Assembly (NCBI RefSeq): GCF_001898325.1
Contig: NZ_MKTR01000035.1
Span: 1 to 34,140, forward strand
Direction of reading: 5' to 3'
Length of the DNA stretch: 34,140 bases
DNA from: Microbacterium sp. 67-17
GTDB taxonomy: Bacteria; Actinomycetota; Actinomycetes; Actinomycetales; Microbacteriaceae
In this document: piece after piece, positions 12,145-20,740 of the stretch
Position numbering within the stretch: the stretch's first letter is position 1
Layout of the letters: each line of letters opens with the position of its first letter
The notes under the pieces: generated by a model
Database searches by the model: none
Told to the model about the DNA's origin: nothing
What the model saw: only the letters and a program-made list of their open reading frames with translations
Position numbers and translations under genes: made by a program

Positions 12145-13089
12145 TCAGGGCAGGCGGTTACGCCACGCGGTAGCAGTCTGGGCGACCAGGCGCTCCCAGC
12201 CGCTCGGCTCGATGCCGAAGGTCGCTTCGGTGTCGGTCGCGTCGACCTCGAACGGCGCATCGAACTGATACAGCATCCCGTCGACTTCGCGAAGGAGCGG
12301 GACGACCAGACCGCCGGTCTTGAGGAGCCACCGCGGCACCACACGCAGTCGCGGCTCAGGGGCGCCGACTGCCGTGCTCAGTTGCCGGAGCGCCTCGCGG
12401 ACACTGACGGGCGGATTGCTCGGCACGAGCCACGGCCGGCCCCATGCCCGGTCGTCGCGACCGAGTGCCGCGAGGGTTCGCGCGACGTCGTCGATCGCCG
12501 TCCACGCGTGTGGCACATCAGGGTCGGCGAACACGGACGCGGGCTTGCCGGCGAGCGTCGAGTGGGCGTATCTCGCCAGGAGCCCGCTGGCAACAGGGAG
12601 GGTGGGGCCGATGTAATCGGATGCGCGGGCCTCCGTCGCACGGATGCGGCCTGCCTCGTGTGCGGAGCGCGCGTCTTCCCACATTCGGGCCCGCAGCGCA
12701 CCCTTGTGATCGGTGGGATTCAACGGCATCTGTGCGGTCATCGGGACCATGACCGGGCCGTACCCGTAGAGGTTCGACATCGTCACAAGAACGGCGCCCG
12801 TGGATTCCGCCGCGGCGAGCAGGGCCGAAGCCAGCGGCGGCCAGAGCCGCTCCCACTGGGTATAGCTGCCGGGATTCGCGCAGTTGTAGATCGCTGCCGC
12901 ACCGGAGGCGATGCGGCTGAGTGCCTCAGGGTCCGAAGCATCGGCGGCTACCGACCTGACGCCGTCGCTGCCCGGGCCGCTGCCGGAGCGGGTGACGACG
13001 ATCACGGGCTCTGCGTCGTCTGCGAGGATGCGCGCGAGAGACGACCCGACAGGGCCGGCTCCGACGATGACGTGGGGTGCGCGGGACAT
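12145..13089 (-). CDS. NAD(P)-binding epimerase/dehydratase-like protein
   Basis: 314 aa, extended short-chain dehydrogenase fold. The Rossmann motif is GAGPVGSS at residues 10-17. A conserved NLYGYGP segment lies where the YxxxK catalytic Tyr usually sits, but no clear YxxxK is seen, so it may be an atypical (NmrA- or epimerase-like) member. The C-terminal half has the WERLV helix typical of sugar epimerase relatives. ATG 13089 is chosen because a TACACT -10 box lies 6 nt upstream; longer in-frame extensions would run into the parA promoter region. It converges on the DsbA-like gene with 1 nt between the stops and is divergent from parA. Substrate unknown. Confidence 0.8.
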   Translation of the reverse strand: MSRAPHVIVGAGPVGSSLARILADDAEPVIVVTRSGSGPGSDGVRSVAADASDPEALSRIASGAAAIYNCANPGSYTQWERLWPPLASALLAAAESTGAVLVTMSNLYGYGPVMVPMTAQMPLNPTDHKGALRARMWEDARSAHEAGRIRATEARASDYIGPTLPVASGLLARYAHSTLAGKPASVFADPDVPHAWTAIDDVARTLAALGRDDRAWGRPWLVPSNPPVSVREALRQLSTAVGAPEPRLRVVPRWLLKTGGLVVPLLREVDGMLYQFDAPFEVDATDTEATFGIEPSGWERLVAQTATAWRNRLP

Positions 13090-13095
13090 GGCCCG

Positions 13096-13101
13096 AGTGT
13101 A
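13096..13101 (-). promoter_or_regulatory. Leaderless -10 box of the epimerase-like gene (TACACT)
   Basis: On the minus strand TACACT lies 6 nt before the ATG at 13089, so the transcript should begin at the start codon. The parA promoter faces the other way about 50 bp further on. Confidence 0.55.
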
Positions 13102-13148
13102 GGCCGAACGCGCACGGCACGCCTCGCGGTCGGTGAACGCTCGGTGAC

Positions 13149-13154
13149 TAGAAT
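13149..13154 (+). promoter_or_regulatory. -10 box of the parA-scpAB operon (TAGAAT)
   Basis: TAGAAT lies 11 nt before the parA ATG, giving a 5' leader of about 5 nt or none. This is the only clear promoter before the seven-gene run that ends with der. Confidence 0.55.
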
Positions 13155-13165
13155 CGATCAACGGC

Positions 13166-14068
13166 ATGGCGAAGTCAGGAGAGTCGGTGGCGGGCAGCAA
13201 ACGAGGCGCGACGGCGGGTGCGGAATCCGACATCCTCGGCCCCACCGGTCGCCCCTATCGGGGCTTCGACACTCCGAAGCCGCTGTCCTCGCACGGTCCA
13301 GCCCGGATCATCGCCCTGTGCAACCAGAAGGGTGGCGTCGGCAAGACCACCACCACCATCAATCTGGCGGCATCTCTTGCCGAGTACGGGCGCAGCGTGC
13401 TCGCCGTGGACTTCGACCCCCAGGGGGCGCTGACTGCGGGTCTGGGTATCCCCACCCACGACGTGCCGACCGTTTACGACCTGCTGCTGGACACCAAGCG
13501 AGACCCCCACGACGCGATCATTCCGTCGGCGGTGCCAGGGCTCGACGTCCTTCCCGCCAACATCGATCTGTCGGCGGCGGAAGTGCACCTGGTCAACGAG
13601 GTAGCACGCGAGACGATTCTTGCCCGCGTGTTGCGCAAGGTCGCGGGGGAGTATGACGTCATCCTCATCGACTGCCAGCCTTCGCTGGGCCTGCTGACCG
13701 TGAACGCGCTTACCGCCAGCCACGGCGTGATCATTCCGCTGGAGTGCGAGTACTTCGCCCTGCGCGGGGTTGCGCTGCTCATCGAGACGATCGATAAGGT
13801 CCGCGACCGCCTGAACCCCGACATCCGGCTCGATGGGGTTCTGGCGACCATGTACGACCCGCGAACGCTGCACTCGCGCGAGGTGCTCGAGCGTGTCGTC
13901 GAGGCATTCGGCGATGACGTCCTGGAGACCGTGATCGGTCGCACCGTGAAGTTCCCCGACGCTTCGGTGTCGGGGATGCCGATCACGACGTTTGCTCCCG
14001 AACACGCCGCGGCCCAGGCCTATCTGCGGCTCGCGCGAGAGCTCGTCGCCCGTGGCGCCGTCGCCTGA
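13166..14068 (+). CDS. ParA/Soj-type chromosome partitioning ATPase
   Basis: 300 aa. After a 45-residue basic, disordered N-terminus comes the deviant Walker A KGGVGKTT (55-62), then the DFDPQGALT switch block and IDCQPSLGLL. The Walker-A-cousin family includes ParA, Soj and MinD. No parB gene or parS-like site accompanies it. Its place directly before scpA and scpB, which it overlaps by 17 nt, matches the 'second' ParA of the actinobacterial scp locus (Rv1708 in M. tuberculosis), not the oriC parAB pair. It probably works with the ScpAB-SMC complex in positioning chromosomal DNA; that is inference from linkage. Confidence 0.92.
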   Translation: MAKSGESVAGSKRGATAGAESDILGPTGRPYRGFDTPKPLSSHGPARIIALCNQKGGVGKTTTTINLAASLAEYGRSVLAVDFDPQGALTAGLGIPTHDVPTVYDLLLDTKRDPHDAIIPSAVPGLDVLPANIDLSAAEVHLVNEVARETILARVLRKVAGEYDVILIDCQPSLGLLTVNALTASHGVIIPLECEYFALRGVALLIETIDKVRDRLNPDIRLDGVLATMYDPRTLHSREVLERVVEAFGDDVLETVIGRTVKFPDASVSGMPITTFAPEHAAAQAYLRLARELVARGAVA

Positions 14069-14909
14069 GCCCTCGAGCGCGACGGATGCCGCTCCCGGTG
14101 CCGGGGCGGATGGGACGGCCGGGGCTGACAGCGGGTTCCGCGTCACGCTCGACGTGTTCGACGGTCCGTTCGACCTGCTGCTGACCCTCATCAGCAAGCG
14201 CGAGCTCGACATCACCGAGGTCTCGCTCAGTGAGGTCACCAACGAGTTCATCGCCCATGTGCGCGCCCTCGGGCCAGAGCACGACCTGGACGAGTCGTCG
14301 CAGTTCCTGGTTGTTGCAGCAACGCTTCTGGACATGAAGGTCGCGGGACTTCTGCCGCAGGGCGAGCTGGTGGATGCCGAGAGCGTCGCGCTGCTCGAAG
14401 CCCGCGACCTGCTCTTTGCCCGACTGCTGCAGTACCGCGCGTTCAAGGAGGTCTCGGCGTGGTTCGGGCGCAGCCTCGTGCGCGAAGACACACGTCACGC
14501 GCGCACTGTGCGGCTCGATGCGAAGTACCGGGATGCCGTTCCGGAACTGGTCTGGACGCTTTCTGCCCAGGACTTCGCAGCGCTCGCGATGCTCGCCTTC
14601 GCGCCGAAGGAGATTCCCCACGTGGGGCTCGATCACCTGCACGCGCCGCTGGTCAGCATCCGGGAACAGGCGGCTGTCGTCGTGACGATGCTTCGAAGCT
14701 CCGGCTCGCTGAACTTTCGTGAACTGATCGCAGGCGTCGACCAACCCGGGATCGTGGTGGCCCGCTTCCTGTCGGTGCTCGAGCTGTATCGGCACGCGGC
14801 ACTCTCGTTCGAGCAGGTCGAACCCCTCGGTGAGCTCACGCTGCGCTGGACCGCCGAGCGGTGGTCGGACGAGAACCTTGCCACACTGGGAGCCGACTAT
14901 GACCGATGA
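14052..14909 (+). CDS. scpA: Segregation and condensation protein A
   Basis: 285 aa kleisin. After an Ala/Pro/Gly-rich N-terminal tail, the ScpA signature VTLDVFDGPFDLLLTLISKR appears near residue 35, with the helical SMC-binding region following (ELDITEVSLSEVTNEF). The C-terminal winged-helix that binds the SMC ATPase head ends with LTLRWTAERW. GTG 14052 is inside the end of parA (17-nt overlap) and gives a protein of family length; no better start lies downstream before the domain. ScpA bridges SMC heads and binds ScpB dimers. Confidence 0.94.
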   Translation: MAPSPEPSSATDAAPGAGADGTAGADSGFRVTLDVFDGPFDLLLTLISKRELDITEVSLSEVTNEFIAHVRALGPEHDLDESSQFLVVAATLLDMKVAGLLPQGELVDAESVALLEARDLLFARLLQYRAFKEVSAWFGRSLVREDTRHARTVRLDAKYRDAVPELVWTLSAQDFAALAMLAFAPKEIPHVGLDHLHAPLVSIREQAAVVVTMLRSSGSLNFRELIAGVDQPGIVVARFLSVLELYRHAALSFEQVEPLGELTLRWTAERWSDENLATLGADYDR

Positions 14910-15483
14910 CACGACTTCAGAATTCGCCTCCGACATCACGCGCCGGCTCGAGGCGATCATGATGATCCTCGACGAACCCCACAGCCTCGTGAGCCTTGCC
15001 GCGGCGGTGGGCGCACCGGTGCCCGCCGTCCGTCAGGCCATCGAGACCCTCGTCGCTGACTATGACGGTCTGACCGGCGGACCCAAGCGCGGGTTCGAAC
15101 TGCGCGAGGTCGGCGGTGGTTGGCGGCTGTACGTGCGGGAGGAGTTCGACGATCTCGTGAGCGACTTCGTCGGAACGCAGGCTCCGTCGCGGCTCTCGCA
15201 GGCGGCCCTCGAGACGCTCGCCGTGATCGCCTACAAGCAGCCCGTCACCCGCGGTCAGGTCGCGGCGATCCGTGCCGTCAACGTCGATTCGGTGGTGCGG
15301 ACGCTCCTGTCGCGAGGCCTCATCACCGAGGTGTTCACAGACCCCGATACCGGGGCTATCCACTACGGCACGACCGATGCCCTGCTCGTGAACCTTGGTA
15401 TCAACTCGCTCGATGAACTCCCGCACATCTCACCCCTACTCGATGACGGTGCAGACGGTTTCGCGGGGGAGTCGATCCGATGA
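14899..15483 (+). CDS. scpB: Segregation and condensation protein B
   Basis: 194 aa with two winged-helix domains. The first covers residues about 10-90 (RRLEAIMMILDEPHSLVSLA). The second begins at QAALETLAVIAYKQPVTRGQ, the best conserved ScpB block, followed by LLSRGLITEV and the YGTTDALLVNLG segment. It dimerises and binds ScpA in the SMC complex. ATG 14899 overlaps the scpA stop by 11 nt and has gggag 6 nt upstream, which decides the start. Its own stop overlaps the rluB start (ATGA). Confidence 0.95.
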   Translation: MTDDTTSEFASDITRRLEAIMMILDEPHSLVSLAAAVGAPVPAVRQAIETLVADYDGLTGGPKRGFELREVGGGWRLYVREEFDDLVSDFVGTQAPSRLSQAALETLAVIAYKQPVTRGQVAAIRAVNVDSVVRTLLSRGLITEVFTDPDTGAIHYGTTDALLVNLGINSLDELPHISPLLDDGADGFAGESIR

Positions 15484-16319
15484 CGGCCTCCGGATTCCCC
15501 TCAGAGAGCCCCGACGGGGTGCGCCTGCAGAAGGTGCTCGCCGCGGCCGGTGTCGCATCGCGCCGCGTTTCTGAGCAGCTGATCGCGGCGGGACGCGTTC
15601 GGGTGAACGGGCGGGTCGTGACCGAACTCGGGACGCGTATCGATCCGACCACGGACCTGGTGGATGTCGACGGCGTCGCGGTGCAGCTCGATGAGAGCAA
15701 GCGCTATGTCGTGCTCAACAAGCCGCGCGGCGTCGTCAGTTCGATGCGCGACGAGCGGGGCAGGCCGGACCTGCGCGAATACGCGGCGGAGTGGTCGGAG
15801 CGACTCTTCAACGTCGGACGCCTGGATGCCGATACGAGCGGGCTGCTCGTTCTCACGAACGACGGCGACCTCGCGCATGTGCTCTCGCACCCCTCGTTCG
15901 GGGTGACGAAGGTGTATATCGCCAAGGTCGAAGGTCGCGTGACGCCGCAGACGATTGCGCGGCTGACCCGTGGTGTGACGCTCGAGGACGGACCGATCGC
16001 CGCCGACAAGGCGCGGCTGCTGTCGGCATCCGATGCCGGAGGTGGCTCGCTCGTGGAACTCACGCTGCACTCGGGCCGTAATCGCATCGTGCGACGGATG
16101 ATGGCCGAGGTGGGGCATCCGGTCGTTGAACTGGTGCGCCGACAGTTCGGCCCGCTGCACCTGGGAAGCCTCCCGGTTGGGGCTGTGCGGGAGTTGACTA
16201 CAGTAGAACGTGGCGCATTGCTGACTCTTGCGCGCCGCGAGGGTGACCCGCAGCAAGAGACCCCGCGCCACGAGGCTGACGACTCTTCGTCGCCCGATTC
16301 TCAGGAGACTTCCCCGTGA
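15480..16319 (+). CDS. rluB: RluB-type 23S rRNA pseudouridine synthase
   Basis: 279 aa. An N-terminal S4 domain (residues about 14-72) is followed by the RsuA/RluB/RluE catalytic domain. The signature GRLDADTSGLL holds the catalytic Asp (D116). KVYIAKVEG and RNRIVRRMM are further conserved family blocks. The enzyme isomerises a uridine in 23S rRNA helix 89 in E. coli RluB; the exact target here is inferred from family and gene order (scpB - rluB - cmk - der). The last about 25 residues form a charged tail. Start and stop both overlap neighbours by 4 nt. Confidence 0.92.
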   Translation: MTASGFPSESPDGVRLQKVLAAAGVASRRVSEQLIAAGRVRVNGRVVTELGTRIDPTTDLVDVDGVAVQLDESKRYVVLNKPRGVVSSMRDERGRPDLREYAAEWSERLFNVGRLDADTSGLLVLTNDGDLAHVLSHPSFGVTKVYIAKVEGRVTPQTIARLTRGVTLEDGPIAADKARLLSASDAGGGSLVELTLHSGRNRIVRRMMAEVGHPVVELVRRQFGPLHLGSLPVGAVRELTTVERGALLTLARREGDPQQETPRHEADDSSSPDSQETSP

Positions 16320-17449
16320 CGAGCACCGATACGTCAGCTGTGACCGGCGATGGTTCGCTGACCCCGCGCGTCACCGGCACGGTCCGCGTTGTCGGCGCCG
16401 GTCTTCTCGGCGCCAGCGTCGGGCACGCGCTGCGAGCGCTGGGTGTGGATGTCGTGCTCGAGGATGCTTCGCCCTCGCAGCTGCGACTTGCGATCGATTA
16501 CGGCGCCGGGCGTGCCGCGTCACCCGCCGACGAGCCCACGCTCATCGTCGTCGCGGTTCCGCCGGATGTCGTCGCCGACGTCGTCGAGCGGGAGCTGCGC
16601 ACGTTCCCTGCTGCCGTTGTGACGGATGTCGCGAGCGTCAAGCTCGAGCCGTTGCAGGAGCTGCAAGCTCGCGGCGTCGACCTCACGCACTACATCGGGT
16701 CGCATCCGTTGGCCGGTCGCGAGCGGGGCGGTGCCATCTCGGCGCGGGCCGATCTGTTCATCGGACGCCCGTGGGTGGTCTGCCGCGACGGCAAGACCCC
16801 GGCATCCGACCTCGCGCTCGTGGAAGCACTCGCGCTGGATCTCGGGGCGACCCCGATCGAGATGACCCCAGAAGACCACGACCGTTCGGTCGCCCTGGTC
16901 TCGCACGTCCCGCAGCTGGTGGCGAGCCTGCTGGCGGGCCGGTTCACCGACGCCCCCGACGGATCCCTGAGGCTCGCCGGTCAGGGCGTGCGCGACACGA
17001 CCCGGATCGCCGCGTCGGCTCCCGAGCTGTGGGTCCAGATTCTCTCGGCCAACGCCGCCCCTGTCGTCGACATCCTCGACGCGTTGTCGCAGGATCTCGC
17101 CGCCGTCGCCGAGGCACTGCGCACCCCCGAGGCGCCCGGTGCCCGGCGCGAGATCGCCGACGCGATCCGTCGCGGCAACGACGGTGTCGAGCGTCTGCCC
17201 GGCAAGCATGGCCAGAATCGTCGCTTCGCCTCACTCGTGGTGATGGTCGATGACACCGCTGGTCAGCTCGGCCGCCTGTTCGGTGACCTGGGCGCGCTCG
17301 CGGTCAACGTTGAGGACTTCCGGTTGGAGCATTCGCCGGGGGCTCCGTTCGGCCTCGCCGAAATCGCTGTTGCGCCAGCCGTGCTGCGCGAGGCGACGGC
17401 CGGACTCGAAGAGCGCGGATGGAAGATCGCGAGCACCACCAATGACTGA
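16316..17449 (+). CDS. tyrA: Prephenate dehydrogenase
   Basis: 377 aa. The NAD(P)-binding motif [10 protein letters not shown] is at residues 27-36. The TyrA catalytic block is visible as [15 protein letters not shown] (substrate-binding His and the conserved His/Gly loop), followed by the long helical dimerisation domain. The C-terminal about 70 residues ([19 protein letters not shown]) look like an ACT domain, suggesting feedback control by tyrosine. It converts prephenate to 4-hydroxyphenylpyruvate. GTG 16316 overlaps the rluB stop. A tyrA inserted between rluB and cmk differs from the M. tuberculosis order and appears typical of Micrococcales. Confidence 0.92.
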   Translation: MTSTDTSAVTGDGSLTPRVTGTVRVVGAGLLGASVGHALRALGVDVVLEDASPSQLRLAIDYGAGRAASPADEPTLIVVAVPPDVVADVVERELRTFPAAVVTDVASVKLEPLQELQARGVDLTHYIGSHPLAGRERGGAISARADLFIGRPWVVCRDGKTPASDLALVEALALDLGATPIEMTPEDHDRSVALVSHVPQLVASLLAGRFTDAPDGSLRLAGQGVRDTTRIAASAPELWVQILSANAAPVVDILDALSQDLAAVAEALRTPEAPGARREIADAIRRGNDGVERLPGKHGQNRRFASLVVMVDDTAGQLGRLFGDLGALAVNVEDFRLEHSPGAPFGLAEIAVAPAVLREATAGLEERGWKIASTTND

Positions 17450-18200
17450 CGCCTCTCACACCGCTGCCGACACAGCCGACTCCGACGTCGTGATCGTCGC
17501 GGTTGACGGCCCCGCAGGCAGCGGCAAGTCCAGCGTGTCGAAGCAGGTGGCTCGTGCGCTCGGGTTCGGCTACCTCGACACGGGAGCGGCGTATCGGGCT
17601 CTTGCCTGGCATGCGCTGGCGCGCGAGGTCGATACCTCCGATGCCACCGCTGTGTTGGAAGCTGTCAGCGACTTCGACTTTCGCATCTCCCTTGACCCCG
17701 ACGACTACTGGGTGCGATCGGGCGAGGTCGATGTGACCGAGGCTATTCGTGAGCAGCGGGTGACGGATGCCGTGAGCGGCGTCGCCCGGGTCCCTGCGAT
17801 CCGGCGGACGATCAATGCGGCGTTCCGGCGACTGGTGGCGGCATCCGGTCGCCCCGGCGTCGTCGTCGAGGGGCGGGACATCACGACGGTTGTTGCGCCT
17901 GACGCTCCGGCGCGCATTCTGCTGACAGCCGATCCCGCGGTCCGGGCGGCGCGACGCAGCGCTGAGATCAGCGGCTCGACCGCGGCGGAGGTCGCTGAGG
18001 CGTTGCGGCGCCGCGATTCGTCGGACTCGAAGGTCGTGGACTTTCTGACCGCCGCTCCGGGGGTTGCCGTGGTCGATTCGACCGCGTTGGATTTTGACGA
18101 GACGGTAGCCGAAGTGCTCGCCGTCGCCCGCCGGGACCTCGCGGGCGCCTCGATCGAGGGCGCCGACCGAGGAGACCCCGACGTGGAGGGGAAGGACTGA
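17442..18200 (+). CDS. cmk: Cytidylate kinase
   Basis: 252 aa. The P-loop GPAGSGKS is at residues 23-30, followed by YLDTGAAYR, the CMP-binding signature. Further blocks are [16 protein letters not shown] and the LID region [20 protein letters not shown]. It phosphorylates CMP and dCMP. About 17 extra residues precede the fold. ATG 17442 overlaps the tyrA stop by 8 nt; a 2-nt gap separates it from der. The cmk-der pair is strongly conserved in Actinobacteria. Confidence 0.96.
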   Translation: MTDASHTAADTADSDVVIVAVDGPAGSGKSSVSKQVARALGFGYLDTGAAYRALAWHALAREVDTSDATAVLEAVSDFDFRISLDPDDYWVRSGEVDVTEAIREQRVTDAVSGVARVPAIRRTINAAFRRLVAASGRPGVVVEGRDITTVVAPDAPARILLTADPAVRAARRSAEISGSTAAEVAEALRRRDSSDSKVVDFLTAAPGVAVVDSTALDFDETVAEVLAVARRDLAGASIEGADRGDPDVEGKD

Positions 18201-18202
18201 CA

Positions 18203-19738
18203 ATGAGCACCACCGGTGATGAGTTCGACGAGACAGCGGCGGGGGATGACAACCTCGCCGATACTCTCGCGGATCTCGACGACGCGCTCGCCGAGTCGCG
18301 GGCAGCAGCGCTGCGAGCGACTCTTGACGACTACGACCTCGATGAGGACGACGCCGCGGTTCTCGCGGGGCTCGTTGCGGGTGAGGACGGGATCGAGTAT
18401 CTGCCGGCTCTCCCGGTCGTCGCGATCGTCGGGCGTCCGAACGTCGGCAAGTCGGCGCTCGTGAACCGGATCCTCGGGCGCCGCGAGGCTGTCGTCGAGG
18501 ACACTCCCGGTGTCACGCGTGACCGGGTGACCTACAAGGCCGAGTGGATGGACCGACGCTTCACCCTCGTCGACACCGGCGGATGGGAGCCCGACGCGCG
18601 CGGGATCGACCGATCGGTGGCGGCGCAGGCCGAGATCGCGATCGATCTTTCGGATGTCGTGCTGTTCGTGGTCGACGCGATGGTTGGGGCTACCTCGACC
18701 GACGAGCATGTCGTCAAACTGCTGCGCAAGAGCGGCAAGCCGGTGTTCCTCGTCGCCAACAAGATCGACGACGCCCGCCAGGAGCCCGAAGCTGCCGCGC
18801 TGTGGAACCTGGGGCTCGGGGAGCCGCATCCGGTCTCCGCGATCCACGGCCGCGGGGTCGCTGACCTGCTCGATGAGCTCATGAAGGTGTTGCCGGATGT
18901 CTCGGCGGTAGCCAAGCACGAGATCGGTGGACCGCGCCGCGTCGCCATCCTCGGTCGCCCCAACGTGGGCAAATCGTCGCTGCTGAACAAAGCCGCGGGC
19001 GAGGAGCGGGTTGTCGTCAACGACCTGGCGGGAACGACGCGCGACCCGGTCGATGAGATCGTCGAGATCGGCGGGCGCCTGTGGACCTTCGTCGACACTG
19101 CCGGCATCCGTCGTCGAGTTCACCTGCAGCAGGGTGCCGACTTCTACGCGTCGCTTCGCACGTCAGCGGCGCTCGAGAAGGCCGAGGTCGCCGTCGTCGT
19201 GCTCGATGTCAGCCAGACGCTCAGCGAGCAGGACGTGCGGATCATCGATCTGGTGCTGGAGTCCGGGCGTGCGCTCGTGCTCGCGTTCAACAAGTGGGAC
19301 CTGCTCGCGACGCCCGAACTCGAGAACCAGGATCGTCGCCGGTACCTGGAGCGTGAGATCGAACAGGATCTCGCGCACGTCTCGTGGGCCCCGCGGGTGA
19401 ACATCTCCGCGCGGACCGGACGCCATCTCGAGAAGCTCGTTCCCGCGCTCGAGACGGCGTTGGAGTCGTGGGATCAGCGGATCCCGACCGGCAAGTTCAA
19501 CGCCTTCCTGGCCGAACTCGTCGCCGAGCACCCGCACCCGCTGCGCGGTGGCAAGCAGCCCCGCATCCTGTTCGGCACGCAGGCCGCCACGCGCCCGCCG
19601 ACGTTCGTGCTGTTCACGACCGGATTCCTCGACCCCGGCTACCGCCGGTTCATCCAGCGTCGCTTGCGCGAGCTGTTCGGTTTCGAGGGGACGCCGATCG
19701 TGCTCAACATGCGAGTCCGCGAGCGCCGCCAGCGCTGA
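18203..19738 (+). CDS. der: Ribosome biogenesis GTPase Der (EngA)
   Basis: 511 aa with two tandem GTPase domains. The first P-loop is [11 protein letters not shown] near residue 77, with DTPG switch II (EDTPGVTRD) and NKID. The second P-loop, [13 protein letters not shown], is near 252, with [13 protein letters not shown] and NKWD. A C-terminal KH-like domain ends the protein. Der is essential for 50S subunit maturation. The first about 70 residues are a strongly acidic extension (poly Asp/Glu and Ala helix) absent from E. coli Der and of unknown role. It converges on a minus-strand small gene with 4 nt between the stops; I see no hairpin terminator there. Confidence 0.97.
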   Translation: MSTTGDEFDETAAGDDNLADTLADLDDALAESRAAALRATLDDYDLDEDDAAVLAGLVAGEDGIEYLPALPVVAIVGRPNVGKSALVNRILGRREAVVEDTPGVTRDRVTYKAEWMDRRFTLVDTGGWEPDARGIDRSVAAQAEIAIDLSDVVLFVVDAMVGATSTDEHVVKLLRKSGKPVFLVANKIDDARQEPEAAALWNLGLGEPHPVSAIHGRGVADLLDELMKVLPDVSAVAKHEIGGPRRVAILGRPNVGKSSLLNKAAGEERVVVNDLAGTTRDPVDEIVEIGGRLWTFVDTAGIRRRVHLQQGADFYASLRTSAALEKAEVAVVVLDVSQTLSEQDVRIIDLVLESGRALVLAFNKWDLLATPELENQDRRRYLEREIEQDLAHVSWAPRVNISARTGRHLEKLVPALETALESWDQRIPTGKFNAFLAELVAEHPHPLRGGKQPRILFGTQAATRPPTFVLFTTGFLDPGYRRFIQRRLRELFGFEGTPIVLNMRVRERRQR

Positions 19739-19742
19739 GCGT

Positions 19743-19922
19743 TCAGGCGCCGTCGGTCTGTGCCGGCGGCAGGTCCTGCAGGTGCGAGCGGTCGTCGCCC
19801 GGGTCCCCGGTGCCCTTGTCGGTGCCTGATTCGGCGTTACCGAAGTCGTGGTCTTCCCACTGACCGTGAGTTTCGCCGTTCTCTGGAGTCTCGATCATCT
19901 CGTGGTCGTGTGCGTTTCCCAT
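19743..19922 (-). CDS. Small acidic hydrophilic protein (59 aa), unknown function
   Basis: 59 residues, almost a quarter Asp plus Glu, with several His (NAHDHEM, ETHGQWEDHD) and Gly/Asp-rich runs. No hydrophobic core, signal peptide or cysteine is present. Codons end almost entirely in C or G, which supports real coding, and the start is an ATG with only a weak upstream purine stretch (gggtgg). It lies 53 nt downstream of the nrdG stop on the same strand and could be read from the nrdDG transcript. It looks intrinsically disordered, and the His/Asp content would allow metal binding, but that is speculation. I do not recognise the family. Confidence 0.55.
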   Translation of the reverse strand: MGNAHDHEMIETPENGETHGQWEDHDFGNAESGTDKGTGDPGDDRSHLQDLPPAQTDGA

Positions 19923-19975
19923 GAGACCACCCGAGCACTCGTGCTTCGGTCGTGGGAGGGTCTTGACAATCGCGA

Positions 19976-20740
19976 TCAGCGCGTGAGGACGCTGGGGAAT
20001 GCTCCGGCGAACTCGGCGGCGATCATCTCGACGAGGTCGTCTGTTGTCGCGGTAGCGGGAACGGTCGCTGCATCCGGTCTCGTGCCCACATCCCGGGCTC
20101 GCTGCAGGGCCCACCACCGCACACCTTCGGCGAGGAGCTGTTCACCGAGGAGGCGCAGCCGGTCGGCGTCGGTGAGCCTCGGGTCGACGGTCGTGCGCAC
20201 CTCGTACGCCAGGGGGTGGTCGCTGCCGGCGCGGGCACGTGCGGCATCCAGCACGAGTCGCAGCGACCGCCAGGCATGGATGCCGCTGCCGCGCCGCTGC
20301 GTGATGGTGGCGTAGTCGGCGGCGGACGCCTTGATGTCGAGGCCTACCCAGTCGACAGCGGGGAGGGCGGCATCCAACCGCTGCGGGAAAGCTCCCCCGG
20401 TGTGCAGGCCGACGCGCAGGCCGAGGCGTCGCGCATCGTCTATGGCGGGCAGGAGCGCGGTCTGCATCGTCGGCTCGCCGCCGGAGAAGACGACGCCATC
20501 GAGCTGTCCACGACGCTGTTCGAGGAACGCGAGGACCTCGCGCCACGTGATCGTGCCCGCGCTGTGGGGGTCGATCAGGTCGGGGTTGTGGCAGTAGATG
20601 CAGTCCCACGGACAGCCCTGGAGGAAGACCGTCGCGACGAGGCGGTCGGGCCAGTCCGAACCCGAGAATCGCGTGAGCCCGGCGATGCTCAGCTCGTCGG
20701 CGAGAAGGGGGGCGATGACGGTCACTGGTGTGCCACTCAT
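19976..20740 (-). CDS. nrdG: Anaerobic ribonucleotide reductase-activating radical SAM protein
   Basis: 254 aa. The radical SAM CxxxCxxC motif is C43-P-W-D-C47-I-Y-C50 and holds the 4Fe-4S cluster that cleaves SAM. A GGEPTMQ segment (SAM-binding GGE motif) follows. It generates the glycyl radical on NrdD under anoxia. At 254 aa it is longer than E. coli NrdG (about 150 aa) and resembles the longer activases paired with thermophile- and Gram-positive-type NrdD. ATG 20740 overlaps the nrdD stop (ATGA), so the two are translationally coupled. Confidence 0.93.
   Translation of the reverse strand: MSGTPVTVIAPLLADELSIAGLTRFSGSDWPDRLVATVFLQGCPWDCIYCHNPDLIDPHSAGTITWREVLAFLEQRRGQLDGVVFSGGEPTMQTALLPAIDDARRLGLRVGLHTGGAFPQRLDAALPAVDWVGLDIKASAADYATITQRRGSGIHAWRSLRLVLDAARARAGSDHPLAYEVRTTVDPRLTDADRLRLLGEQLLAEGVRWWALQRARDVGTRPDAATVPATATTDDLVEMIAAEFAGAFPSVLTR

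Noticed and set aside
13166..14068. parA as part of an oriC parAB partition locus or plasmid remnant
   Set aside because: No parB, parS or dnaA nearby; linkage and overlap with scpA identify it as the scp-locus ParA.
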